The position numbers and the translations under genes are program-made. The notes under the pieces are model-generated. The model was not told where the DNA came from and made no database searches. It saw nothing but the letters and a program-made list of their open reading frames with translations. Shown in pieces: positions 12,246-21,988 of a stretch of DNA of 64,000 bases. Where the stretch lies: the NCBI GenBank assembly GCA_027532905.1, contig JAPZUA010000005.1, forward strand, positions 124,001 through 188,000. The letters are read 5' to 3'. The DNA is from Magnetospirillum sp. GTDB lineage: Bacteria; Pseudomonadota; Alphaproteobacteria; CACIAM-22H2. Position 1 is the stretch's first letter. Each line of letters opens with the position of its first letter.

Positions 12246-12417
12246 TGTGCTGTTGTCCTTTTTCGACGTTGCGGCTCTGCCCGCTGTCGCCGTCGTCACG
12301 CTTGGACGGCGGCTGGGCAAGGCCTATATAAGCGGCAGGCTTGGCTGGGCCAAGCGCTGCTTTTTGGTGCCCCCGTTATTTGGGCGCGATTTACCCCGAA
12401 TCAAGACAGGAATTCAC

Positions 12418-13560
12418 GTGACCGCCGCAAAAGCCCCCTCGGAAGCCGAAATTTTGGCCGCCCTCAAGAAGATCCCCGACCCCGACCGGCGCCAGGACAT
12501 CGTGGCTTTGGGCATGGTCCAGGGGCTGATCGTCAAAGACGGCCATGTCGCGTTTTCGCTCGAGGTCGATGCCAAGCGCGGCGGCGCGATGGAGCCGTTG
12601 CGCAAAGCGGCCGAAAAAGCCGTCGAAGCGCTGCCGGGCGTGCTCAGCGTGAGTGCCGTTCTGACCGCGCAAAAGCAAACAGCGGCGGCAGCTCCTGCCC
12701 GCCAGGCCGGTACGGGACCTGCGGGTGGGCCCAACGCGCCAGGCGGCAAACAATTGGTGCCGGGCGTGCGCGCGATCGTGGCCGTGGCCTCGGGCAAAGG
12801 CGGGGTCGGCAAATCGACGACCGCGACGAACTTGGCGCTGGCGCTGTCGCAGCAGGGGCTCAAAGTCGGCATGCTCGATGCCGACATTTACGGCCCTTCG
12901 CTGCCGCGCATGATGGGCATTGCCGGCAGGCCCAATTCGCCCGACGGCAAAACGCTGACGCCGATGACCAACTACGGCGTCAAGTGTATGTCCATGGGGT
13001 TCCTCGTTCCCGAAGACACGCCGATGATCTGGCGCGGGCCCATGGTGATGGGGGCGCTTGAGCAGATGCTGCGCGACGTGGCGTGGGGTACCCTCGACAT
13101 TCTCGTCGTCGACATGCCGCCGGGCACGGGCGACGCGCAGCTCACGATGGCGCAGCGCGTGCCCTTGGCCGGGGCCGTGATCGTCTCGACGCCGCAGGAC
13201 ATTGCGTTGCTCGATGCGCGCAAGGGCCTCAACATGTTCCGCAAGGTCGACGTGCCCGTGCTCGGCATCGTCGAAAACATGAGCTACCACATTTGCTCGA
13301 ATTGCGGCCATCGCGAGGAAATCTTCGGCCATGGCGGCGCGCATCGCGAGGCCGACAAGCTCGGTGTGGAGTTCTTGGGCGAAGTGCCCTTGCATATCGC
13401 GATCCGCGAAACGTCGGATGCGGGCCAACCCATCGTGGTGAGCCAGCCCGACAGCCCGCACAGTGCCGCCTATCGGGCCATCGCAAAACGCCTGTGGACA
13501 AAAGTCGAAGCAGGGTTCGCAAACCCGGCGGCATCGGGCCCGCGCATCGTGGTCGAATAA
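12418..13560 (+). CDS. mrp: Mrp/ApbC family iron-sulfur cluster carrier ATPase
   Basis: This 380-residue P-loop ATPase acts as an Fe-S cluster carrier or scaffold. An N-terminal FeS-assembly (DUF59/MIP18-like) domain covers residues 1-85, and an Ala/Pro/Gly linker follows. The ATPase domain carries the deviant Walker A SGKGGVGKS (residues 125-133). DMPPGTGDAQ is conserved, and the Fe-S-binding CxxC is in ICSNCG. The GTG at 12418 is chosen because it begins the domain and sits after AGACAGG. The frame before it has no recognisable protein. It is divergent from hflK across a gap of about 170 bp. Confidence 0.94.
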   Translation: MTAAKAPSEAEILAALKKIPDPDRRQDIVALGMVQGLIVKDGHVAFSLEVDAKRGGAMEPLRKAAEKAVEALPGVLSVSAVLTAQKQTAAAAPARQAGTGPAGGPNAPGGKQLVPGVRAIVAVASGKGGVGKSTTATNLALALSQQGLKVGMLDADIYGPSLPRMMGIAGRPNSPDGKTLTPMTNYGVKCMSMGFLVPEDTPMIWRGPMVMGALEQMLRDVAWGTLDILVVDMPPGTGDAQLTMAQRVPLAGAVIVSTPQDIALLDARKGLNMFRKVDVPVLGIVENMSYHICSNCGHREEIFGHGGAHREADKLGVEFLGEVPLHIAIRETSDAGQPIVVSQPDSPHSAAYRAIAKRLWTKVEAGFANPAASGPRIVVE

Positions 13561-13649
13561 TCCCCAGCCGAAGAATCGCTTGTTCGACGCGGCTGCTGCA
13601 GTTGGGTAAAATCCTCGAAACCGGTCGAGTCGATAGGGTTCGAGAGTCC

Positions 13650-14471
13650 ATGGAAAAATTCGTCCCTCTGCGCGTGCTTGCGGGCCTTTGTTTGGCGCTA
13701 GCGGTTGCTTCTTGCGCAAACGAAGGCCCCAACCCGCGCGCAGCCAACATCGCTCCGCCGCCGCCGCCGCCCAATCCGCTGCAAGCGCAAGCGCCGCAAC
13801 AAGCAGCACCCCAGCAGATGGTGCAGCCGCAGCAGATGATGCAGCAGCAGCAAATGCAGCAGCAACGCCCGCAGCAGCAGGCGCAAGCACAGCCGCGCAG
13901 CGCCGGGTCTGCGAGCGGCGGGTCTACGAGTAGCGGGCTCGCGATGGGCGGACATCTCGTATCGTACAAATCGATGGAAGCGGCCGAAGCGGGCTGGCAA
14001 GCCTTGGTGCGTCGGCAACCGGCGTTGCAGCAGCTGCGCCCCTATTTCGTGCCGGTGCTGGTGCGCGGCGAACCGTGGGTGCGCCTCGTGGCCGGCGATT
14101 TCCCCGACCGCGACGAGGTCAACCGCTTCTGCAACTGGGCGCGCGCCCAGCAGCTTTATTGCGCGCCGATGCCGCTCGCAGGGGCGAGCCTCGAAAACCC
14201 GTCATCCTTGACCGGTGGGGCATCCGGCGGCGGCGCACCGGCCGCTTCGCGCCAGCGCCAGCCGCGCCCGGCCGCACCGCCGCAATCGGGCCTCAACGAT
14301 GCGTTGCCGGTCCCCGGCCCGGCGGCGGCCCCCACGCCGGTGGCACCGCCGGTTGCAGCGGCCCCTGCCTTGGTTGCACCGGCACCGAACGCCAACAACG
14401 TGCCGGCCCAGCCGCTTGCCCCGCCGCTGCCGCCGCGCCGCCAGCCCGGCAATCCGAGCCTGCCGCAGTAA
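13650..14471 (+). CDS. Gln-rich lipoprotein with SPOR-like domain, unknown function
   Basis: This 273-residue protein has a lipoprotein signal (LALAVASC, lipid-attached Cys about residue 21). A low-complexity Pro, Ala and Gln/Met-rich segment covers about residues 30-80. A domain from about 95 to 165 (HLVSYKSMEAAEAGWQALV, then PYFVPVLVRGEPWVRLVAGDF and a Cys-Asn-Trp-Ala stretch) looks like the SPOR peptidoglycan-binding fold. A Pro/Ala-rich tail ends it. I chose the ATG at 13650 because it opens the signal peptide. SPOR domains bind denuded glycan strands at division sites, so a cell-envelope role is likely. No named family was recognised. Confidence 0.75.
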   Translation: MEKFVPLRVLAGLCLALAVASCANEGPNPRAANIAPPPPPPNPLQAQAPQQAAPQQMVQPQQMMQQQQMQQQRPQQQAQAQPRSAGSASGGSTSSGLAMGGHLVSYKSMEAAEAGWQALVRRQPALQQLRPYFVPVLVRGEPWVRLVAGDFPDRDEVNRFCNWARAQQLYCAPMPLAGASLENPSSLTGGASGGGAPAASRQRQPRPAAPPQSGLNDALPVPGPAAAPTPVAPPVAAAPALVAPAPNANNVPAQPLAPPLPPRRQPGNPSLPQ

Positions 14472-14474
14472 AAG

Positions 14475-15410
14475 TTAAGCTGGCCGCCCGATTGTGGCCA
14501 TCAGCTCGGTCCATTCGCGTTTGCTGAGGCCGCTGTCGGCTTGCGTTACGGTCTCGCCCGCCAGCATCCGCTTGATTACAGCCATACCCGGCCCCGAGAC
14601 GGCCGTTCCGCCCATGCGATAATCCTGGAACGCTTCGAACGCGATCGGGCACCAGCGCTTGACGATGTCGAGGATCACGGCGGCGTAGACGCGGATCTCG
14701 TACTGCGCATGGTCGTCGGCGCGCAGGCTCAGGAAATGCAGAAGGTTGCTGAGATCGACCTTCCAGTACCATTGCGTGTAGTAGTTCGTCGGCAGCACCA
14801 TGCGCGCCAACTCGCGCGCAAGGCCGGGCTGCTCGGAATTGGCTTTTTCGCCTTCGTTGAGCAAACGCTCGTAGACTTCGTAGGCCTCGTTCGACAGGCC
14901 TTCGATCGCGGCGAGCGTCTGCTCGGCCGCACTGCCTTCGAGCACTTCGCCGCGCCCCTGGCGGTTGCTCTGCGACTGGGCGGCGAGTTTGCCGGGCTCG
15001 GGCACGTAGAATTCGCGGTCGAGGATCGAATAGCGCGCCGAATATTCGTTCACATTGGCGGTGCGATGGCGGATCCATTGGCGCGCCACGAAGATCGGCA
15101 GCTTCACATGCAGCTTGATCTCGCACATCTCGAAGGGCGTGGAATGGCGATGGCGCAAGAGATAGCGGATGAGATTGCGGTCGTCGGAGATCTTTTTGGT
15201 GCCCGTGCCGTAGGACACGCGTGCTGCCTGCACGATCGCCGCATCGTCGCCGAAATAGTCGACCACGCGCACGAAGCCGTGGTCGAGCACCGGCAGGGCC
15301 TCGTAGAGGATTTCCTCGAGGGCGGGCACGGTCGGCCGGCGCGTCGGCGTCGACTGGGCGCGGGCGGCGGCGATTTCGGCAAGCTGTTCGGGCGAGAGCG
15401 AAGACTTCAT
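14475..15410 (-). CDS. thyX: FAD-dependent thymidylate synthase ThyX
   Basis: This 311-residue flavin-dependent enzyme makes dTMP from dUMP with methylene-tetrahydrofolate and NADPH. The ThyX signature RHRx7S is present at R114-H-R116 to S124 ([11 protein letters not shown]), followed by ARYS. The conserved [13 protein letters not shown] precedes it. The ATG at 15410 fits the family's length; a longer frame would add a Pro-rich stretch that lacks support. It converges on the SPOR-like lipoprotein gene, with three bases between the stops, and is divergent from the tmRNA gene. Confidence 0.95.
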   Translation of the reverse strand: MKSSLSPEQLAEIAAARAQSTPTRRPTVPALEEILYEALPVLDHGFVRVVDYFGDDAAIVQAARVSYGTGTKKISDDRNLIRYLLRHRHSTPFEMCEIKLHVKLPIFVARQWIRHRTANVNEYSARYSILDREFYVPEPGKLAAQSQSNRQGRGEVLEGSAAEQTLAAIEGLSNEAYEVYERLLNEGEKANSEQPGLARELARMVLPTNYYTQWYWKVDLSNLLHFLSLRADDHAQYEIRVYAAVILDIVKRWCPIAFEAFQDYRMGGTAVSGPGMAVIKRMLAGETVTQADSGLSKREWTELMATIGRPA

Positions 15411-15510
15411 CGGACGGCTTTCAGGGAAAAGGGCGGGAGCTGGCCCGAATCGACCGGGCGGGGCCAAATCCTACCGCCCCTTCCCCTGGCGAGGCAAAAA
15501 CCCTATATTC

Positions 15511-15786
15511 GGCGGTGCCGGGCAACCGGCTATGACGATAAACGGCTTGCGTAATAGCCGATGCGGACCCGGGGGCAGTGCCCGGCGCCTCCACCATCTC
15601 CGGTCGCTTGTCGAGGCCGTAGGGGGGCGAACCAGGATCGACGCGCGGGTAAAGGCATGACTTTCGTTCGGCATGGTTCCGCCGTTATCGGGCCATTCAA
15701 GAGATGCCAACGACAACGTGGCTCTCGCTTCGGAAGCGCGTCTCGCGGCCTAACGGCCCCTTGATACGTAACCTGTAGCGCGGTTC
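15511..15786 (+). ncRNA. ssrA: Permuted two-piece tmRNA (alphaproteobacterial ssrA)
   Basis: This RNA rescues stalled ribosomes and tags the stalled protein. The gene is circularly permuted. The acceptor piece comes first and ends in CGCCTCC-A-CCA at 15586-15596. A spacer of 26 bases follows, and the coding piece starts with GGGGGCG at 15623. The two ends pair as a 7-bp acceptor stem that includes the G3:U70 pair recognised by alanyl-tRNA synthetase. The line GAACCAGGATCGACG after the stem matches the tmRNA 5' domain. The tag reading frame at 15706-15753 encodes ANDNVALASEARLAA and a TAA stop, so with the charged Ala the tag is 16 residues. A GCCGG-GCAA-CCGGC hairpin opens the acceptor piece. 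A TATATT -10-like box lies at 15504. Exact RNA ends are estimates. Confidence 0.93.
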
Positions 15787-15822
15787 GGGGGGGCACCGGG
15801 CAACAGAAGCCCCCCCACTTTT
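15787..15822 (+). terminator. Intrinsic terminator of ssrA
   Basis: An 8-bp stem, GGGGGGGC / GCCCCCCC (15787-15794 and 15809-15816), is followed by ACTTTT. It stands directly after the coding piece of the tmRNA and before sspB. Confidence 0.8.
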
Positions 15823-15879
15823 CCATTCATAGCTTGACTGAAATTCGCGCTATGCTGGAGCGAACTTGCGAGGATTGCC

Positions 15880-16395
15880 GTGGCCGACGCAGCGAACGAC
15901 AAAATGCAGTACGACCGGATGATGGAGAACGCGCTGCGCAGCGTCGTGCGCGAAGCGCTTGGCGTTGCCGCGGCCGCAGGCCTGCCGGGCGAGCACCATT
16001 TCTACGTGACCTTCCGCACCGACTATCCGGGCGTCGAGATCCCGGCCCGGCTGCGCAGCCGCCATCCCGAAGAGATGACGATCGTGCTGCAGCATCAATT
16101 CTGGGGCCTCGAGGTGGACGCAAACGAGTTCCAAGTGACGCTGTCCTTCGACCGCGTGCACGAAACGCTGAAGATTCCGCTCGCTGCCATCACCGCCTTC
16201 GTCGATCCGTCGGTGCAGTTCGGGCTGCAGTTCCCGCATGTGGCGGCGAGTGTCGCCACGCTCAAAGCCGCACCCGCCAAGAAGGCGGAAGCCCCGCCCG
16301 CACAGCCGGCCGATGCCGACGCCCCGGCTACTGCCGAGGCACCGGCCGACGCGTCGGCGCGCGTCGTCACGCTCGACGCGTTCCGCAAAAAGTAA
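15880..16395 (+). CDS. sspB: SspB-family ClpXP adaptor
   Basis: This 171-residue protein belongs to the alpha-type SspB (stringent starvation protein B) family, which binds ssrA-tagged proteins and hands them to ClpXP. The N-terminal helix (YDRMMENALRSVVREAL) and the beta-rich core (HHFYVTFRTDYPGVEIP, then VLQHQFWGLEV and FEVTL-like FQVTLSF) are typical. An Ala/Pro-rich linker leads to a short conserved tail (RVVTLDAFRKK) that in this family docks on ClpX. It begins at a GTG with AGGA upstream. It is the first gene after the tmRNA gene, a direct functional neighbour. Confidence 0.92.
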   Translation: MADAANDKMQYDRMMENALRSVVREALGVAAAAGLPGEHHFYVTFRTDYPGVEIPARLRSRHPEEMTIVLQHQFWGLEVDANEFQVTLSFDRVHETLKIPLAAITAFVDPSVQFGLQFPHVAASVATLKAAPAKKAEAPPAQPADADAPATAEAPADASARVVTLDAFRKK

Positions 16396-16419
16396 CCTTC
16401 CCAGCAAAGAGATTCCGAG

Positions 16420-18023
<1,604 letters not shown>

Positions 18024-18036
<13 letters not shown>

Positions 18037-18749
18037 AAACCGTCCCCTCCCCCGACGGCGCACTCGTGCTGTTTTCAGGCGGGCAGGATTCGGGCGTGTG
18101 CTTGGCCTGGGCGCTCGAGAATTTCGCGCGCGTCGAGACGGTCGGGTTCGATTACGGGCAGCGCCATCGCGTCGAACTCGAATGCCGACTCACGCTGCTT
18201 GAGAATCTGCGCGCACGCTTTCCCCATTGGGCTGCCAAGCTCGGACCCGACCATGTCGTCGACATGACGGGACTTGCGGCGATCTCGCAAACGTCGCTGA
18301 CCAGCGAAGCCGCGTTCGCTTACGAAAAAAACGGCCTGCCCAACAGCTTCGTGCCGGGGCGCAATTTGCTGTTTTTCGCCTACGCGGCCGCCATCGCCTA
18401 TCGGCGCGATTTGAAACGCCTCGTCGGCGGCATGTGCGAGACCGACTATTCGGGCTACCCCGATTGCCGCGACGATACGCTCAAAGCCCTGCAAGTCGCC
18501 TTGTCGCTAGGGCTCGACAAGCGGCTCGTGCTCGAAACGCCGCTGATGTGGATCGACAAAGCCGCGACCTGGGCGATGGCCGCGAAACTCGGCGGGGACG
18601 CGTTCGTCGATATTCTGCTCGAAGACAGCCACAGCTGCTATGCGGGCGAGCGCAACACGCGCCACGCATGGGGCTACGGCTGCGGCGTGTGCCCCGCGTG
18701 CGAACTGCGCAAGGCCGGTTTCGAGAAGTGGCGCGCCAGCGTCGGTTGA
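18024..18749 (+). CDS. queC: 7-cyano-7-deazaguanine synthase QueC
   Basis: This 241-residue ATP-dependent enzyme makes preQ0, the precursor of queuosine in tRNA. The PP-loop motif is FSGGQDS (residues 17-23). Zn-binding Cys are clustered near the C-terminus (HSCYAG, then [14 protein letters not shown]). I start it at the ATG at 18024, inside the fumarase end; the GTG at 18033, which overlaps the fumarase stop as GTGA, is equally possible. No other queuosine gene is nearby. Confidence 0.93.
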
Positions 18750-18756
18750 GCCGGGG

Positions 18757-19323
18757 CTAGTTGAGCCGGCGCGTCTCGCCCGATTGGTGGGGCGCACCCG
18801 GCACGTTGAGGCCCCATTCCATCGGCAATTCCCACTCCGCCGTGCGGGCGGCATCGCGCAGCAGCTTCATGAGGCCGAACAGCCCGTCGTCGGCGAGCGT
18901 CAAATCGAGACGCATGCGGTCCCAGGTGATCAGCGACAGAAGCGTCGAGCCGTCCGGGTTGCGCAGAATGTGAAAGGCCCACAGGAGATGCGCATCCGGG
19001 ATCGGATTGCTCCCACCCTCGGCGGACGCCGCCGCAGCCGCTTTGGCAGCGGCCGGATCCTCGAACGGCTGGGAGAAATTGGCGGACGCGGTGGCGCGCG
19101 TCTCGGCCATCTCGAGCAGAAAGTCGCGCGCGACGGCGTTTTTGGTTTCGGCGAGCGACTTGTGGAGTTCGCCCGTCAACGCCGTCCAGAACAGCGACAG
19201 ATAGCGCCGCGTGATCAGCAGACGATAGATGTCGGCCGCCCCCTCGGTGCGCAGCCGCAGCAGCAGCCGGTCTTCGAGCGACACATAGTCGATGGCAAAT
19301 TGGCGGATCGCGCTCAGGCTCAT
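18757..19323 (-). CDS. Hypothetical protein, 188 residues
   Basis: I do not recognise this protein. It is soluble-looking, with no signal peptide or membrane segment. The N-terminal half is helical and rich in Leu and Arg (DYVSLEDRLLLRLRTEG). A variable Ala-rich linker lies near residue 95. The C-terminal half holds a Trp/Leu-rich block (HLLWAFHILRNPDGSTLLSLITWDRMRLDL). It lies between queC and the methyltransferase but on the opposite strand. Normal codon use and the lack of a convincing alternative frame suggest that it is real. Confidence 0.6.
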   Translation of the reverse strand: MSLSAIRQFAIDYVSLEDRLLLRLRTEGAADIYRLLITRRYLSLFWTALTGELHKSLAETKNAVARDFLLEMAETRATASANFSQPFEDPAAAKAAAAASAEGGSNPIPDAHLLWAFHILRNPDGSTLLSLITWDRMRLDLTLADDGLFGLMKLLRDAARTAEWELPMEWGLNVPGAPHQSGETRRLN

Positions 19324-19359
19324 GATGCGCTAGTTTGCGGCCGCAAGGGCGCAAACGCA

Positions 19360-20340
19360 ATGGCCGATCCCGATCTCGATCTTCTGTTCGACGCGGAATT
19401 TCCGCCCGGCGAATTGCTGTTCGCCAATGCCGATTGGCACAACGCGATGGGACCGCTCGCAAATCGGCTGTGGTGCCTGCAGGATTGGAAGCCTGCCGCC
19501 GACCGGCTGTCGGCACGCAATCTGCGCCTCGGCACCCCCGAATCATCCGTCGCAACGGCGCTGGTGCGCCTCGGCCGGCAGCGCGCGCGCAATCTTTTCA
19601 ACATTGCCCAGGCGCTCGCGTCCCTCGGCCCCGGCGGGCGTCTGCGCGTCGCAGGCCGCAACGAGATTGGGCCCGCACGCTACGCCAAGGACCTTGCCGC
19701 AATCGGCCTCGTCCCGATTGCCACAAGCAAAGGCAAAGCAAGGCGCCTCGATGCGACCGTGACGGGGCCGCTCGATCTCGCGGCGTGGGCGGGGGAAACC
19801 GCGGAGCGCCCGATCCTCGACGGGCGCTTCGTCTCCGCCCCCGGCATTTTCGCCTGGGACCGCATCGATGCGGGCTCGGCCGCCCTTGCGGCGTTGCTGC
19901 CGACCGACCTTGCGGGCCATGTCGCCGATCTCGGGGCGGGCTTCGGGTATCTTGCGGCAACGGCCTTGGCGCAGTCGCCCGCGATCGAGCGTCTCGACGC
20001 GTTCGAAGCCGATCGCCCGGCGGTCCGCTGTGCAGCTGCGAACCTGTCCGCGTTCGGGGCGCGGGCTCAGGCGAGGTGGCACGACGTGACCGCCGGGGTC
20101 GGCGCAGCACTTTACGACGCGGTGCTGACCAATCCGCCCTTCCACGAAGCGCACGGCGAAGATCGCAGCCTCGGCTTGCGCTTCATCGACGTGGCGGCGG
20201 ATGCGCTCAAACCCGGCGGGCGACTCTATCTCGTCGCCAACCGGCATCTGCCCTACGAGCAGAAGCTCGACGCGCGCTTCAAGCGCGTCGTGCGACTGCA
20301 CGAAGGCAACGGCTTCAAGGTCTACGCAGCCTGGGCGTGA
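19360..20340 (+). CDS. RsmC-like class I SAM-dependent methyltransferase
   Basis: This 326-residue protein resembles the RsmC/RlmG group that methylates guanine N2 in rRNA. The N-terminal half is a degenerate methyltransferase-like domain. The C-terminal half has the SAM-binding loop VADLGAGFGYLA and the catalytic TNPPFHE motif typical of N2-guanine methylation. I chose the ATG at 19360 because the open frame upstream runs through other genes without homology. The rRNA target is inferred from the family. Its 3' end overlaps the end of the convergent GNAT gene by 19 bases. Confidence 0.85.
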   Translation: MADPDLDLLFDAEFPPGELLFANADWHNAMGPLANRLWCLQDWKPAADRLSARNLRLGTPESSVATALVRLGRQRARNLFNIAQALASLGPGGRLRVAGRNEIGPARYAKDLAAIGLVPIATSKGKARRLDATVTGPLDLAAWAGETAERPILDGRFVSAPGIFAWDRIDAGSAALAALLPTDLAGHVADLGAGFGYLAATALAQSPAIERLDAFEADRPAVRCAAANLSAFGARAQARWHDVTAGVGAALYDAVLTNPPFHEAHGEDRSLGLRFIDVAADALKPGGRLYLVANRHLPYEQKLDARFKRVVRLHEGNGFKVYAAWA

Positions 20341-20816
20341 ACGAGGCCCGCCGTATTCGCAAACGCACCCGGCACGAGTTCGAGCCCAAGAAAGCGCTTG
20401 GCTTCGACCGGCCCCGGCAAGGCGAGCGTGCGCGTGTGGTCAGCCGTGAAGCCGAAGCGCCCGTAATAGGGCGCGTCGCCGACCAGGAACACGCGCCGAT
20501 GGCCGAGGCGGCGGGCAAAAGCCAGCCCCTCCTCCACCAGGCGCGCACCGATGCCGCCCGTGCGGGCGTCCGCATCGACCGCAAGCGGACCCAGCATCAG
20601 CCCGTCCTGCGACCGACCGAAGCGCACGTGCCAGAAACGCACCGTGCCCACGAGTTTGCGCCGCGTGCGCGCAACAAGGCTCAAGCCGCGCACCGGCGCG
20701 CGGCCCGCGCGCAGGGCGTGGCAGGTCTTGCCGCGCCACGCACCCGCGAACGCCTGGTCGAGCATCCCCTCGACCGCCGGATCGTGCTCCGGCAGTTCGG
20801 CCGCGATCTCGATCAT
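20322..20816 (-). CDS. GNAT-family N-acetyltransferase
   Basis: This 164-residue acetyltransferase has the GNAT motif A in DARTGGIGARLVEEGLAFA, followed by VFLVGDAPYYGRFGF as in YhbS-type members. The substrate cannot be read from the sequence. A second gene with the same layout (VVLVGDIGYYKRFGF) lies at about 44.2 kb, so the two are related or have similar roles. It ends inside the 3' end of the methyltransferase gene on the other strand and starts just after the ornithine decarboxylase stop. Confidence 0.85.
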   Translation of the reverse strand: MIEIAAELPEHDPAVEGMLDQAFAGAWRGKTCHALRAGRAPVRGLSLVARTRRKLVGTVRFWHVRFGRSQDGLMLGPLAVDADARTGGIGARLVEEGLAFARRLGHRRVFLVGDAPYYGRFGFTADHTRTLALPGPVEAKRFLGLELVPGAFANTAGLVHAQAA

Positions 20817-20823
20817 CGCCGCC

Positions 20824-21957
20824 TCAGATGCAGTAGCACTTCAACGGCTCGAAGCCGTTGAAGGCGACCGCCGAGTAGGTCGTGGTGTACGCACCCGTCG
20901 CACGGATCTCGAGACGGTCGCCCGCCACGAGATCGATCGGCAGACGGTAGTCGGCCTTTTCGTAGAGCACGTCGGCCGAATCGCAGGTGGGCCCTGCGAG
21001 GATCACGCGCTCGACCTTGCTGCCCTTCTTGGCGGACACGATCGGGTACTGGATCGCCTCGTCCATCGTTTCGGCCAAACCGCCGAACTTGCCGATATCG
21101 AGGAACACCCAACGCTTCGTGTCGGTCTTCGACTTGCGCGACACGAGCACCACTTCGGTGTCGATGGTACCGGCATTGCCGACCATCTGGCGGCCGGGCT
21201 CGACGATGATCTCGGGCACGCGGTTGCCGAAATGGCGCGCGAGGGCCGCGTGGATCGCAGCGCCGTAGCTGCCCATCGTCGGGATGTCCTTGCGGTACTT
21301 CGTGGGGAAGCCGCCGCCCATATTCAGCATGTTGAGCTGCACGCCTGCGTCTTCGCATTCGCGGAACAGCCAAGCGGCCTGCGCCACGGCCGCATCCCAT
21401 GCGTTCGGGTCCTTCATCTGGGAGCCGACATGGAACGACACGCCGTGCGGCACGACGCCCTTCGACGCCGCCGCGATCAGCAGTTCGCGCGCCATCGCCG
21501 GATCGCAGCCGAACTTGCGCGACAAGGGCCAGTCCGCCCCTTCGCCCGAGGTGAGAATGCGGCAAAACACTTTCGCGCCCGGTGCGGCAACCGAAAGCTT
21601 CTCGAGTTCGGCTTCCGAGTCGAACGCGAACAGACGCACGCCGCGCGCATAGGCGGCCGCGATATCGGCCTGCTTCTTGATCGTGTTGCCGAACGAAATG
21701 CGGTCGGCCGCCACGCCCGAACGCAGCGCCATGTCGATCTCGTTGACCGACGCGGTGTCGAACGACGAGCCGAGCTTGGCAAGCGTGTCCAAGATCTCCG
21801 GTGCGGGGTTCGCTTTGACGGCGTAGTAGATGCCGGCCTGCGGGACCGCGTCCTTGAGCTTGCGGTAGTTGTCCGCGACGATGTCGAGGTCCACGACCAC
21901 GTAGGGGGTCGGGCGTCGTTCGGCGAGGAAGTCGCGGATCTTTTTGCTGTTGGTCAT
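20824..21957 (-). CDS. odc: Ornithine/lysine decarboxylase, fold III type
   Basis: This 377-residue PLP enzyme belongs to the alanine-racemase-fold ornithine/lysine decarboxylases and should supply putrescine. The PLP lysine is K48 in YYAVKANPAPEIL. The pyridoxal-phosphate motif is LNMGGGFPTKY, the phosphate region is EPGRQMVGNAG, and the active-site Cys is in GPTCDSADVLYE. I chose the ATG at 21957, which gives the family's length and has GGAG upstream. It lies 31 bases after the homospermidine synthase stop, same strand, so the two form one polyamine operon. Strict preference for ornithine over lysine is not proven by sequence. Confidence 0.92.
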   Translation of the reverse strand: MTNSKKIRDFLAERRPTPYVVVDLDIVADNYRKLKDAVPQAGIYYAVKANPAPEILDTLAKLGSSFDTASVNEIDMALRSGVAADRISFGNTIKKQADIAAAYARGVRLFAFDSEAELEKLSVAAPGAKVFCRILTSGEGADWPLSRKFGCDPAMARELLIAAASKGVVPHGVSFHVGSQMKDPNAWDAAVAQAAWLFRECEDAGVQLNMLNMGGGFPTKYRKDIPTMGSYGAAIHAALARHFGNRVPEIIVEPGRQMVGNAGTIDTEVVLVSRKSKTDTKRWVFLDIGKFGGLAETMDEAIQYPIVSAKKGSKVERVILAGPTCDSADVLYEKADYRLPIDLVAGDRLEIRATGAYTTTYSAVAFNGFEPLKCYCI

Positions 21958-21988
21958 CCCGAGATACTCCAGTTCTCCAGAGAATGCG

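Noticed and set aside
11046-13061. 671-residue plus-strand frame over hflK and mrp
   Set aside because: It crosses two real genes in the wrong frame and has no homology by eye.
13750-13900. Repetitive CAG-rich stretch that could look like a repeat array
   Set aside because: It encodes the Gln/Met-rich segment of the lipoprotein in frame and has no spacer structure, so it is not CRISPR.
15561-15764. Short plus-strand frame in the tmRNA region
   Set aside because: The tmRNA pieces and tag explain the sequence; the frame crosses the processing site.
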